A stretch of DNA of 64,000 nucleotides, from positions 3,968,001 to 4,032,000 of the forward strand of contig OW051471.1 of assembly GCA_932521025.1 (NCBI GenBank). The letters run 5' to 3'. This document shows positions 22,910 to 32,734 of this stretch, piece by piece. Each line of letters opens with the position of its first letter. Position 1 is the first letter of the stretch. A model generated the notes under the pieces. It saw nothing but the letters and a program-made list of their open reading frames with translations, searched no databases and was not told where the DNA came from. The position numbers and the translations under genes were made by a program. Origin of the DNA: Oscheius onirici. Its lineage: Eukaryota; Nematoda; Chromadorea; Rhabditida; Rhabditidae.

Positions 22910-25900
22910 ATGGGGGCAGGTGCCCGAGATGTTCGTTGGCTGCTCAAAATACACCATATCAGTACAGCTCTTCTCTACCTCATATTCCTTCTATGCATCT
23001 TCATGAACCTCTACGTGTTGCTCAGTCGAGAAGACACTCTTTTCTACTTGCGAATCTATCATTCGGTTCGTCTTTGAGCTTACAAATTTAATTAAAACTT
23101 AGATTATCGCCATTATGATGGCCTGCTGTGGAATAGTCGAAATCGAGTTCTTGATCAGGACTCGCAAACTGCCGAAACTTGACGATCCTCATGAAATTCC
23201 CGATCCGGCTCTTATAGGTTCGTTTCCTTTTTATTCGATCTCCCATAAGAGCTGTAATGAAGGCTGACCTTCTACTCAAAAACACGCATGTGTGAACAAT
23301 CCTTTTACCAGTTGAAAACGATATTTCCGGTCTCTTTGATGTTCTAGAAAGCTGTAGTTTTTATCTGTTCTACAACTTACAATTAGCAGAACATAAGAGA
23401 GTTCAAAAATGTAGTCTCGAGCTTGAAAACGTACATAGTTAAGAGATTCTATTGTACATCGAGTTTTCAGGAGCTGTGGCTCTGACGATTGGAATCTGCC
23501 TTGGATATCTCTACTTCATCGTCTTCAACTACGCCTTCCAGGACTGTGACAAACTCGTCGACGCCATTTATAGGTACTGAATTCGGATGCACCGGCGCTA
23601 GATAAGAGCAGTCTATGACGTCTTCAGGTAGCTGTAGAAAGATCAGATCAAGACAAATTTACGACCGCCCGGGGCTCCAAAAGTCATTACGATAGGGCGA
23701 GAACGATCTGCATCAAACAGATAGTAAAATTTGGAAGGCAACTATTTTCAGTGGCGAACTATGGCTCGAGACAATCTACGACCTGATCATGGCCGGATTC
23801 AGTTTCCTCAGCTTGATCTACGTCCTCCAACGACGATATTACGGAGCTATCAATTCGAATCTGGACAAAGTAATTTAACGTAGTTCTTTTTTTTGAAAAA
23901 CATCTTCAGGTTGGCCGTCTGTTCATAAACATCACATTCTGTGTGGTTTGGATGAAAGTAGTCATCTACAAGGGATACTTGAGTTATCAGGTAACAGACT
24001 TTTCCGATTCTTGCTCTTAACGTTGTGCATACCAACTGGTTTCTCGTGGCAAGACTTTTGATTCTGAGGCAAAATAAGCAGATAAATTCAAATAGGTTAG
24101 CTAGGCAATGTTTCCCGGGAAAAATGAATCTCAAAACAAAATGATATTGGGTCTCGGGGATATGTTTTTCTTTCTAACAAACAGTATGATTAGGAACTCT
24201 GTCAACGGAAAGAATTGGATGGTTATTGGTGTCCAGTAGTGAAGCGACATTACGATTGCAATCCTGGAAATGATCTTCACGGAACCCAGAAGATGTGGTA
24301 CTACATCAACAAGGGAGTTCTTTCCGCCTCGATCATCTCCTGTGCTTCGGAATTCTTCCCGGTCCTTTTAGTCACTCACTGGCTGGCTTGTGGAGGAGCT
24401 GAAGAAAAGGCAGAGGATATTGAGAGGAGAAGACAGGTAATAGGGGATGGCTCCGTTAAATGGGGTCATTTTAGCTGAGACAAGGAGTTCGCGGTCTGCT
24501 TCGGGAGTTCATGAAGGACGTGAGCAGAGTCTACACAGGAAACACGGCTCTCAATACCAAGCCACTGAGGATACCGTGCGTTTTTGGCTTTGTATTAAAG
24601 AGTTTTCGCAGTCAATTTGTAGCGTAAACACAAGTCTTTTTATACAGAAGACTAGCCTCAAACCAGGCCAGACCCATTCGTACCGGAAGCAGTTGAGTTC
24701 TTGGTGAACTACTTTCCAGAAGTCACCGTTTGACATTTTTATCTACTTGTTCAAACACAAACATCTTGGAAGAATCTACTTTCTTTTTTGACCTTTTAGA
24801 ACGTGTACCGTGAAATTAATGAGTCCGAGCAAAGAAATAGTTTTCAGAGAGGCAGTCAAGTACTACTTCTGGATTGTGACTCCTCTGGCTGGAGTTGCTA
24901 GTTCCGTCAAATGGGTTAGTTTCTCTCAATCAAGAGTCAAATTGTCCTTCAGGTAGTCTTCTTTTACTGGGCGATTGACTTTGATCAACTGGTTGCCGAA
25001 CACTGGCAGGGACTCGACATCACTGCCCTCATCTCCAATTCTCTTCAGTTGTTGCTTTTCGGAGCTGTAGGTCTATCCTTCTTACTAACATAAGAATATT
25101 AAGATGTATTTGTTTGCCCACCACTATCTGAAGAACAATCGTCTGGACGCTCATCACAAGGCCCACGCTAGAGGCGATATTACGATCCTGTTCGGCTGTT
25201 GTGTCGTCCTCCTCGTCAAGCTCATTCTCCAGTGTGTCGAGCTAGAATTCCAACGGAAAGACGGCTTCATTACGACGACAGACGCCGTGACTAACACCGT
25301 CTCCTTTTGTCTGGTTCAGGCCTGCCAGTGGCTTCAGTACTTTGCTGTTCGACGAATCTTGGCCATGACTGACAGAGATTGTATCGCGACGAAGAGATTC
25401 ATTCCTCTCGCAGGACTCGGAGGTCTTTTGATTGCCTGGGTACATTTTGGAATAACCTTTTTTGACACTTCGCTGATAAAGTATCAGCTGACCGATGAGC
25501 AGTTCAGGTAGTCTTAGACTGATTATTTCTGATGTTCTTTCAGATTCTCCGAAACATCTCTAGTCTGTATGATTTTCACACAGACTATGTTCCCGGCCGA
25601 CTACTTGTTTGCCTTTACCGTCAGTGGATGTTATCTGGAATTGTTGCAGAGGTAAGTTCCTAGATGGGTCGAAGGACAAGATTCTTCAGATATCTGAACA
25701 TGGGCTTCTTCCAACTGGGAACACCCAGACTAACTGAAGGAGGTGGACACGGTCATGATCACGGACACGCGCCAGATCATTCAAAGGAAAATGGTCACGC
25801 CAATGGAACGGATAGATTCGGAGATGGACCAAACATTGCCACCATGATGCATGCAGCCAATATTTTGTACAGGAAGAAAGCCGAATCTGACCAGGTTTCG

Positions 25901-26010
25901 AACTATCTTCTCCTGGAGATTTCCCTCTTCAGAGCACAGTGTCTTCCCGGTCTTCTGGCAATACGTCCTATTCGCATCTTCTTCACTCGTCCAACATCAA
26001 ACAGGAGTAG
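22910..26010 (+). CDS. multi-pass membrane protein, otopetrin (proton channel)-like
   Basis: Polytopic membrane protein with about 10-12 hydrophobic helices over twelve or so exons. The start MGAGARDVRWLLKIHHISTA leads straight into the first helix (LLYLIFLLCIFMNLYVLL). Later helices include IIAIMMACCGIVEIEFLI, AVALTIGICLGYLYFIVF, a central gap of cytosolic sequence (VRGLLREFMKDVSRVYTGN), then ITILFGCCVVLLVKLILQ, LAGLGGLLIAWVHFGITFF and SLVCMIFTQTMFPADYLFAF. The last pair, a helix followed by an F/S-rich helix ending in CYLELLQRY, resembles the C-terminal signature of otopetrins (H+-selective channels, expanded in nematodes). A His/Asp-rich tail follows (GGGHGHDHGHAPDHSKENGH), possibly metal or pH responsive. 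The reading frame then closes at 26008-26010 after an intron. Family assignment is tentative; membrane topology is clear. Confidence 0.55.
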
Positions 26011-26613
26011 TTTGATAGAGCAGTGTTTGTACATTCAGAAAGAAGGTATTCAATCTAGTGGTTCTTTCGAGGCATGTACAAGGCATCCTAGTTTACAAAA
26101 GACGTCATCTGTTGTCCAGGGGTTGGTGGACAACTCTGTCTGAGCAAGTCTCCAAGTGAACTTGGAATTTGATTTGGTTGGAAACAATTTCAAATCTCGA
26201 TATCGGGTACAGTACATGTACAGCTAAAAACATACTTTTCTACCTAATCCACTCTTTTTTTTCGATTATTTCACTCGCTAGTTCCATAATTACGTATTCC
26301 GCTCAATCATTCACTCTGCAAAAGGCACGTCACGTATTCTGTCTCTTACTTCAGTGCACCTCGGTACATTTTTGATTGCAGCTTTCGAAACCTTGATTTG
26401 TCTTCGCTCACTGTTCTGTACCTGTTCCACGCTTCCGATGCCCTGTCAGTCAAACTACTTCGGCAAACAATTTGGATAACTGAATCAAATCAACTTTTGT
26501 CTTTGCATTCAAAGTTCGCAATTACTAACAAAAATTGTAAAGTTTCTCTAAAAGTTTTTGAAAAGCTATAAAAGTCTGAAAGAAAGCTAGTTGCCGCAGG
26601 AGAAAGTCTTCGG
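26011..26613. other. intergenic, nothing firm
   Basis: An open segment after a TTGCAG near 26381 could be an alternative last exon of the otopetrin-like gene, but it does not join convincingly. No other feature was seen. Confidence 0.35.
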
Positions 26614-26953
26614 ATGCTGCAGCTTCTGATGTCAGTGGTGCCGCTGTCTCTTCTGCTGTTCCACTGCTCGCCAAAGAAGAAGGATTCGCCTGAGCCGGTG
26701 CAGACACTCAAGTCGCAAAAACTGCTGCCAGTGGAGAGGAAGTCTGTAATCAGGCCGGCAGCCGCTCCGCCTGAACCGACCAAGTCGAGAGTGGAAGGAG
26801 TAAAGACAGTGCAAAAAAAAACAAAAAAAGAAACTGGTGTGTGGTCGTTGCTCTTCTTCATTTCTTCCAGTTCGGACTGTGACCGACCTCATCTATAAAT
26901 CAAAAAATGTGACGAAACTAAAATCTAAACGTTCAGTTTCATTTCCTTCGTAG
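26614..26953 (+). CDS. short lysine-rich protein with hydrophobic N-terminus (unrecognised)
   Basis: Two exons give about 101 residues. The N-terminus (MLQLLMSVVPLSLLLFHC) is strongly hydrophobic and could be a signal peptide or anchor. The remainder is basic and Pro/Lys-rich (SPKKKDSPEPVQTLKSQKLL; KTVQKKTKKE), and after a 34-base intron ends KNVTKLKSKRSVSFPS plus stop. There is no cysteine pattern and no known domain. An AT-rich stretch follows. It could be a secreted basic peptide. Support is the intact ORF with a consistent intron (GTGTGT...TTCCAG) only, so confidence is limited. Confidence 0.35.
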
Positions 26954-27658
26954 AGAGGGATGAATCTGTCACGATCAAAGAAATGTCAGTTATTTGAGAT
27001 TAATGGCTGCAGCGAAATATCTAGATAATCTTCCAGAGGTGTCTACTACAGAACTGGACAGTTGAATCTTCATGACCAATATCCCACTTAAAACTCAATA
27101 TTGTTAGTAGAACAGCGAAAGAGCCAATTTTTGTGTTCCATAGTCGAAGACTGCCGAAGTAAAGTAAAGTTTCTTTCCGACTCAAGCCTGAGTTCCGAAG
27201 AGACTCATGGGCTGCGGGTGCTTCCTGAGTGGCCAGGTTGCGGTAGACGTTAACGTTCCGAAGCTGCCTCGACTTTTCTGGGAACGGCTTTATTCCGTAG
27301 CAAGCTACTACCAATTTACCAACCTCGGAAGGATGGAAGCCGTGGTTGGGTCGAAGCGGGGTTTTGAACTTGGGACCCTTTAGAACCTGTCGAAAGCTCC
27401 GAGTAAACAACTCACAATTAGAGTTCGTTTCTAGCGACAGCCGAATCATACATTTTATTAGCTGAGAATCCTGAATTGTGAAGGAAATATCAGCAGTTTG
27501 GTATACTTCTTTTCTGAAGACTTCAACAACACGACCTACTCGAACAGTCTCGCTTCCCAAAGCATCTCTTCCCGAATAAATCCGGACTTGACAAGACTTG
27601 TAAAAATACTTTTGATCGACAAGACTTGTCCCAGACAGTTGTTGCTCTCGTCTTCTCC
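26954..27658. other. non-coding or repeat-derived stretch
   Basis: A 179-codon minus-strand ORF (27560-27021) is uninterrupted but shows no domain, no signal peptide and no splice context; its composition suggests a decayed repeat. It is also the 5' flank of the pseudophosphatase gene. Confidence 0.3.
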
Positions 27659-29693
27659 ATGATGGTCACTCTGTCCTTTCTGGTCCTCTTGGTCGCTCTA
27701 CCAACGGCTGTCTCCTCTGCCGACTGGAAGAAAGGAGATGTTTTTGACAACACGACGATGCACTTCCCCTGGACAGCCTTCTTCGGATTTGGAGCCATGG
27801 CTGTAACTTTTTCGTTTTCCCTCTAAAGTAGTAAATTTAGAAGCTGCTTGATGAATGGAAGCTGAAGTGCTACAAGACGGTCGGAGACAAGCTGATAATC
27901 GAGCAGTGCGAGGTGGCATGTGTCATCAAGTTCGAAGTTTGGCCTGAATTGGACGCTCGGACGAACAAATACAAGTATCGCAACAGTACGACGTATCACT
28001 GTCAAGATCTGGACACGTATCCTCCCAACTTCCACTGGGTCTGCTCCAACAGCGAAAGGGAGTTTCCCAATCGTCGAAAGTAGGTTTTGAACATTTCAAC
28101 TGTGCGCATAGGCAAGTTGCTGTAGTCAATGTTTACGAGTTTGAAGGCTGATATCTCTGCTTTTCCAGATATTTCCATACTCTACAGCTGACCAAGACTC
28201 ATCTCTACTGTTGCGATACGCCTCTCTGCAACAGTCCAGACGCCTATCAGCCCATTGAACCCAAATTTACCCAACAGGAGGAACAGACAGATGTCGGCAA
28301 CTTTCACATGTACCTGTACATCGGCGCCATTCTCTCAATCGCCTTTCTGATCGCCTGGCCATTTCTTTTGATCTGGAAGAAAACGAAAGAGGACGAATGG
28401 CTACAGATGGCGCTGGTCAGCAAAATGGAAAGGGCCGTTGTTCTCATGGAGTCCAAGCAGAAAGTGGTCATAACCAAGGTGGGTCCTCTTGCTCTAAGAC
28501 AACAAAAAAAATTGAAGAAAACGGATCTCGTGACGGGACAGCTGACATTTGACGAGTTCCTGGCCTGGTTCAGACTGATCCAAAACTACCAGCCAGCGAA
28601 GAAGACTAAACATCACATCGTTCTTCCGACACAAGACACAGTCGAGATAGTCGAGTACAAGGCAGCTGGAAATGGTCACGACTTGGTCTGTGCTGACCGG
28701 AAGACGTGGGTTCGATATGCGGATGTGCAGCATGCTGGCAGGGCAACGATGCAGACTGTACTGGAACATGGTCCCTATGCCTACGACTGGAAGCCGATTG
28801 ATCTTATGGAGCTGTTCGATCAGGCCAAAGAACTCTTCCATGCCAACGATGTCCTCGTCGAGATCACTTTTCCAGTCGTCGTCATCGGCTCGATTCGTGG
28901 ACATTATCAGTCAGTTTTTCCTTTATTATTAAACCAAAACAATATAAGAGATCTATGGCGATGGTTGCAATTGGTCGGAATCCCGCCACGAAGGAAGCTG
29001 CTCTTCTTGGGTGGAGTGATCGATCCGGAAGAGGCGGGTTCTCTCGACTGTTTGGCTTTGATCTGTGTGATGAAAGTGGCCTTTCCTCAACACGTCTTCC
29101 TGCTGCGAGGAGTTCCCGAATCTATGAAGATCAACTTCGGTTCCCGGTACGGCGCCACGAACGACTCGGCCATCCAGTCGGCAGCCACTCGTCTCTGTGC
29201 CCATCTGCCAATCGCCTGTCGCATTCATCTCCGAATTCTGGCCGTTCACAGCGGCATCAGTCATCTGCTGACCGACTTTGAGAGTTCCGGCGATGTGAAG
29301 AGGCCATTCGATCTGGAGACGATGCCCGTACTGGCCCGACAGCTCATTTTCAACGAGCCGACATCTCGAATCAAGATGTACCGCGAAAACAAGGACCACA
29401 TTGGCCACTTTGGATTTCAGGCCGTCTCGAGACTCTGCAAGGAGGCCGGAGTTAGTCTTCTTCCATATTGTTTGGATTTAGTCTTTCAGTTCAACTACAT
29501 CATTCGATCGCGTCACCACGTCGAAGAAGGGATCATGTGGAACGAGAGAGGACGTCTCATCAGTCTGTGGAGTGCTCCGGGCAAGCTGATAAAGGATGAG
29601 GACAGCAGCAAGTCGATGACAGCCAGCTGTGGGGCCATTCTTCTGCTGGACAGTGAAGGCAAACAGAAGGTTATTCGTCTCTACGCTCAGTAA
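27659..29693 (+). CDS. single-pass membrane protein: three-finger-type ectodomain plus intracellular PP1-like pseudophosphatase
   Basis: Five exons (27659-27802, 27841-28079, then from 28169 with two small introns near 28910-28949 and 29451-29489) give about 609 residues. Residues 1-21 are a signal peptide (MMVTLSFLVLLVALPTAVSS). The ectodomain (about 50-170) has spaced cysteines ending in YCCDTPLCNSP, the CCxxxxCN hallmark of Ly6/activin-receptor three-finger folds. A membrane helix at about 173-195 (YLYIGAILSIAFLIAWPFLL) precedes a basic stop-transfer KKTKE. The inside part ends in a PPP phosphatase fold (about 335-600): GSIRGHYQDL, FLGGVIDPEE, FLLRGVPESM, AVHSGISH, IRSRHHVEEG, LISLWSAPGK. 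Compared with PP1, metal ligands Asp64, His66, Asp92, Asn124 and His248 are replaced, as are catalytic Arg96 and His125; only the His173 equivalent remains. Catalysis is therefore unlikely; a binding or scaffold role is inferred. The frame is intact and a polyadenylation signal lies at about 29703. Confidence 0.8.
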
Positions 29694-31119
29694 TCTTCTA
29701 CAATAAATAGTTTTCTTCTTTTCTCTTTTTTAAATCCTTTTGGAACATTTGTTAAAAGCACGGCCTGATAACACCGTCTCTAAACGGTAATATAGTTCAG
29801 AGATTGCAGCTCATAAACATGACAATCAAATACTGTAAAAAATCTCCACATTTCAAATAACTTCGGTAGGACCCCGTTACACTGAATTTGATTCCTCCCA
29901 GGTCTGTGTGTGTCGTGTCTGTCTGTCGGAAGCTTTAATTGGCAATCAAAATGGAGCTATTTGTGCGCAATTAAGGGGAAAGGAGTTAGTGTAACAAGTT
30001 TAGACAAGTCAATTTGCAAGTGGACTTTGATTATTTTTGACTGGGGATAGTTTCCAGACAGTAGAGAATCAAGTGCGGGGAGGAGAACAGGAGCACATGG
30101 AAATAGGGACAGGGGGGGGGGGTCATATGCAGACGGAAATTATACGAAGAGATACAGGGACGACAGGAGGGAAAAATTAGACGAAAGGGGGACGATGGGG
30201 ACATCGTAAATGATAGAGAAGGTAACGGACAGAGATAGGAGAAGGCCGAGAAGGGCAGTGGAGAATGTGTCGAGAAATTAGAAACAGGGGTGGAAAGAAA
30301 CAAATCGGCAGAAAAACAGGGGACAGAGGGACAGTAGAACAGGAACATAATTATCTGCTTGTTTGTTTGTCTGTTTGTCCGAGGCCGAGAATCATCGTAG
30401 CAAGTCAAGGGTTGACTGGGGATAGTTTCCAGACAGTAGATAATCAAGTGCGGAGTAGAAATGCTGGAAAGCGTTCAAAGGGGGTTTCTACTATAACTTT
30501 AGCTCCAACGGGGCAACATCACAACTGGAGAACATGGATAGAGGAGAACAGGAAAGGACATGGAAATTGGGACAGATCAGCAGAACTAATTCACTTAGCC
30601 CCGGAGGGGCGTAACACAACTTGTGTTATTAAAAACATTCAAATGACTAGAAGGAATAATATTTTCTTTGCCTTTTACATGGCATCTGAGCATATCTTGT
30701 TCTGACTCAACATTATTCTATTTCTTTCAAACGGTTCTATCGGAAATCGGAATTTTTCGTGCAAGCCCAGATTCGACAATTCCAAATTCAGCATCGAGAT
30801 TCCGAGACACTAATTACACAACTTAGAGACAACTTGGGGTAGTTTGGGAAATTCTTGAAAAGTTTTGAGAACAAGGATAGCACCGCCCTTCCAGGGTTTC
30901 TTTCCCGGACCCTCAGTTCCCTTTCATTCTTCCCTTGTCACTCTCCAAAGAAACTATCAGTCATAGGAGCCAGTCATAGAAGCTTTTCCTGTCGCGACTT
31001 GTTAAAAACTAATTTGCGCACAAAGCTGTCCTCCTTATCCTCAATTAGAGCTTCAGACAAACACACAGACTTGGGAGCATTTTTCAAATTGATTAAGACG
31101 GTAGCAACAGCAGGAAATG
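29694..31119. other. repeat-rich intergenic region
   Basis: It holds a direct repeat (30037-30078 and 30412-30453) and a 21-base sequence shared with 40089-40109. There is a run of ten or more G near 30112. The ORFs on both strands are purine or pyrimidine rich and low in complexity, so no gene is called. Confidence 0.45.
30037..30453 (+). repeat. direct repeat pair, 42 bases, 375 bases apart
   Basis: TTGACTGGGGATAGTTTCCA and the bases after it, to GTGCGG, occur at 30037-30078 and again at 30412-30453 with one difference. Such spacing could mark ends of a degraded element. A related GGGGGATAGTAGATAA string occurs near 40187. Confidence 0.6.
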
Positions 31120-31872
31120 GAGGGACGAGAGGAATCGGTACCGAGGTCGTCAACGGGACCCTCAACTTCGCCATTGGGAAGATAGTCCGAAGACGCTGGA
31201 AAGTGCTGGAAAAGCTCGGATCTGGAGGCTGTGGAAGCGTCTACCGAGTGCGCTCCCTGGATCCGAAGCGAGGCGAAAACTACATCTGCGCACTGAAGGC
31301 TGAGCTCCGAACCATGGAAGACCACGGGGTGCTGAAGTTGGAAGTCGCCACGCTGGCCAGCTTGAAGGACAGGAAACATGTCATCCGCCTGATCGAGAGC
31401 GGAAAACGCAAGCAGTACAGCTACATGGTGATGAACCTGTGCGGAAGCGACCTCTTCAGTCTCAAGCACCAGTGCAAGGAGGGATTCTGCGAGAGCACCC
31501 TCATCAGAATCGGAGTCCACACTCTCTACGCCATCAAACAAGTCCATGAGATTGGCTACATCCATCGGGATTGCAAGCCAGGAACTCTTGAACGAATGCC
31601 CACAGAAATTCGTCGACATGGCCGTCTACCTGAGGACGCTGAACTACGGCAGTCGTTCCGACTACTTCAAGATCTACGAGATGCTGATGGCGACAATGAG
31701 GAGAGAGGGCTACTTCTTTTCGGACAAGTACGACTGGGAGGATGAGGATCGCCCCGAGCAGGAGACTCAGACGGCGGTCGAGATTTCGAAGAAGAAGACG
31801 ACCGAATCGGAGTTCCTGCTCTATCCCTGCGCCGATCCGAAACTCTTCAAAGAGCAGATTCTGCCGCTCTGA
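31120..31872 (+). pseudogene. TTBK/CK1-type protein kinase pseudogene with internal deletion
   Basis: The first frame encodes a kinase N-lobe of the tau-tubulin kinase group, much expanded in nematodes: RRWKVLEKLGSGGCGSVYRV (glycine loop), ICALKAE (catalytic Lys), then YSYMVMNLCGSDL and IGYIHRDCKPG (HRDLKP with Leu to Cys). Directly after KPG the frame changes. A second frame continues LLNECPQKFVDMAVYLRTLN and ends SDKYDWEDEDRP..., the C-terminal part of the same family, with stop at 31870-31872. The DFG, activation loop and APE region, roughly 90-100 residues, is missing. The copy has no introns, unlike its neighbours, so a retrocopy origin is possible. The upstream ORF from 30855 is not kinase and may be flanking sequence. 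Not expected to encode an active kinase. Confidence 0.75.
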
Positions 31873-32213
31873 TGAAAGAAGAAACGTCAAATGGAACACG
31901 GAAAAAGCATAAAATAAAAATTCAAAAATCTTTGTTTTAATTGTTTCTGACAGGGGAATAGATGGACATAAAACAGACAGACAAAAGGACAAAGTAGTTA
32001 GTCAGCAAACGGGGGAGTTCGCTTTGAGCCGACCTGTTCGCTTTGACCAGCTCGTTTTTTTTTCCGAGTCTCTGAATGACTAAACACAACGGAATATCTG
32101 GATCTGTGAAAAAGCGGATTCTTTGAAGAAGAAGGGATTTGTCTTTGCCCAGCGTTTTACTGAATTCAACCGGACAAAAAGAGAACAATACTTTTGTGCG
32201 AACTACACAACTG

Positions 32214-32456
32214 GACAAAAAGAGAACAATAGCTCTTACAAAAGTCAAATCCTCGTCTTTTCTCATAGGATCACTCTTTCATCGTCGATGAAAAACAACT
32301 GGATTCTCTCAATGAAAAAGGTGTCGTCTAACTATTATCCCTAACCCAGTACTTCCTCTTGATTCATAATAGTTTGTGGAACAGACGATAAAAGAGTGAC
32401 CCTATGAGAAAAGACGAGGATATGACTTTTGTAAGAGCTATTGTTCTCTTTTTGTC
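32214..32456. mobile_element. foldback MITE-like element with 73-base inverted arms
   Basis: Bases 32214-32286 and 32384-32456 are inverted copies with about four differences; the ends read GACAAAAAGAGAACAATAGC. A further partial copy of the terminal sequence (GGACAAAAAGAGAACAATA) lies at 32172-32190, just outside. The loop has no coding capacity. Confidence 0.65.
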
Positions 32457-32734
32457 GGACAGATTAACGATTTAGCTAATTACTCTTTTGACCAAAAAGA
32501 AGAGCGGGAATTGTATGATTTTTCCGTCTAAACGAAGTTGAAGTTTCTCATTTTAGAAAACGTTCTCACGGACGGCGTGAGTCCTATAAAATGGCCTATG
32601 AAATCATTGCGTGATCAAATCACGGATCGACGGTAAAAGTGGGAGCCAAAGACACGTTTTGAGCAGTTTTTTGTTCCGTACATGTCTTACAACCTGACGA
32701 CATACCGGACAAAAAAAACAAGAACTATTTCAGG

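Noticed and set aside
27021-27560. Minus-strand 179-codon ORF
   Set aside because: It is uninterrupted but has no domain, signal peptide or splice context; likely a decayed repeat.
28494-28904. Minus-strand ORF opposite the pseudophosphatase
   Set aside because: Antisense shadow of well-supported coding sequence.
30031-30705. Overlapping long ORFs on both strands
   Set aside because: Low-complexity purine/pyrimidine-rich translations and a direct repeat; no domain.
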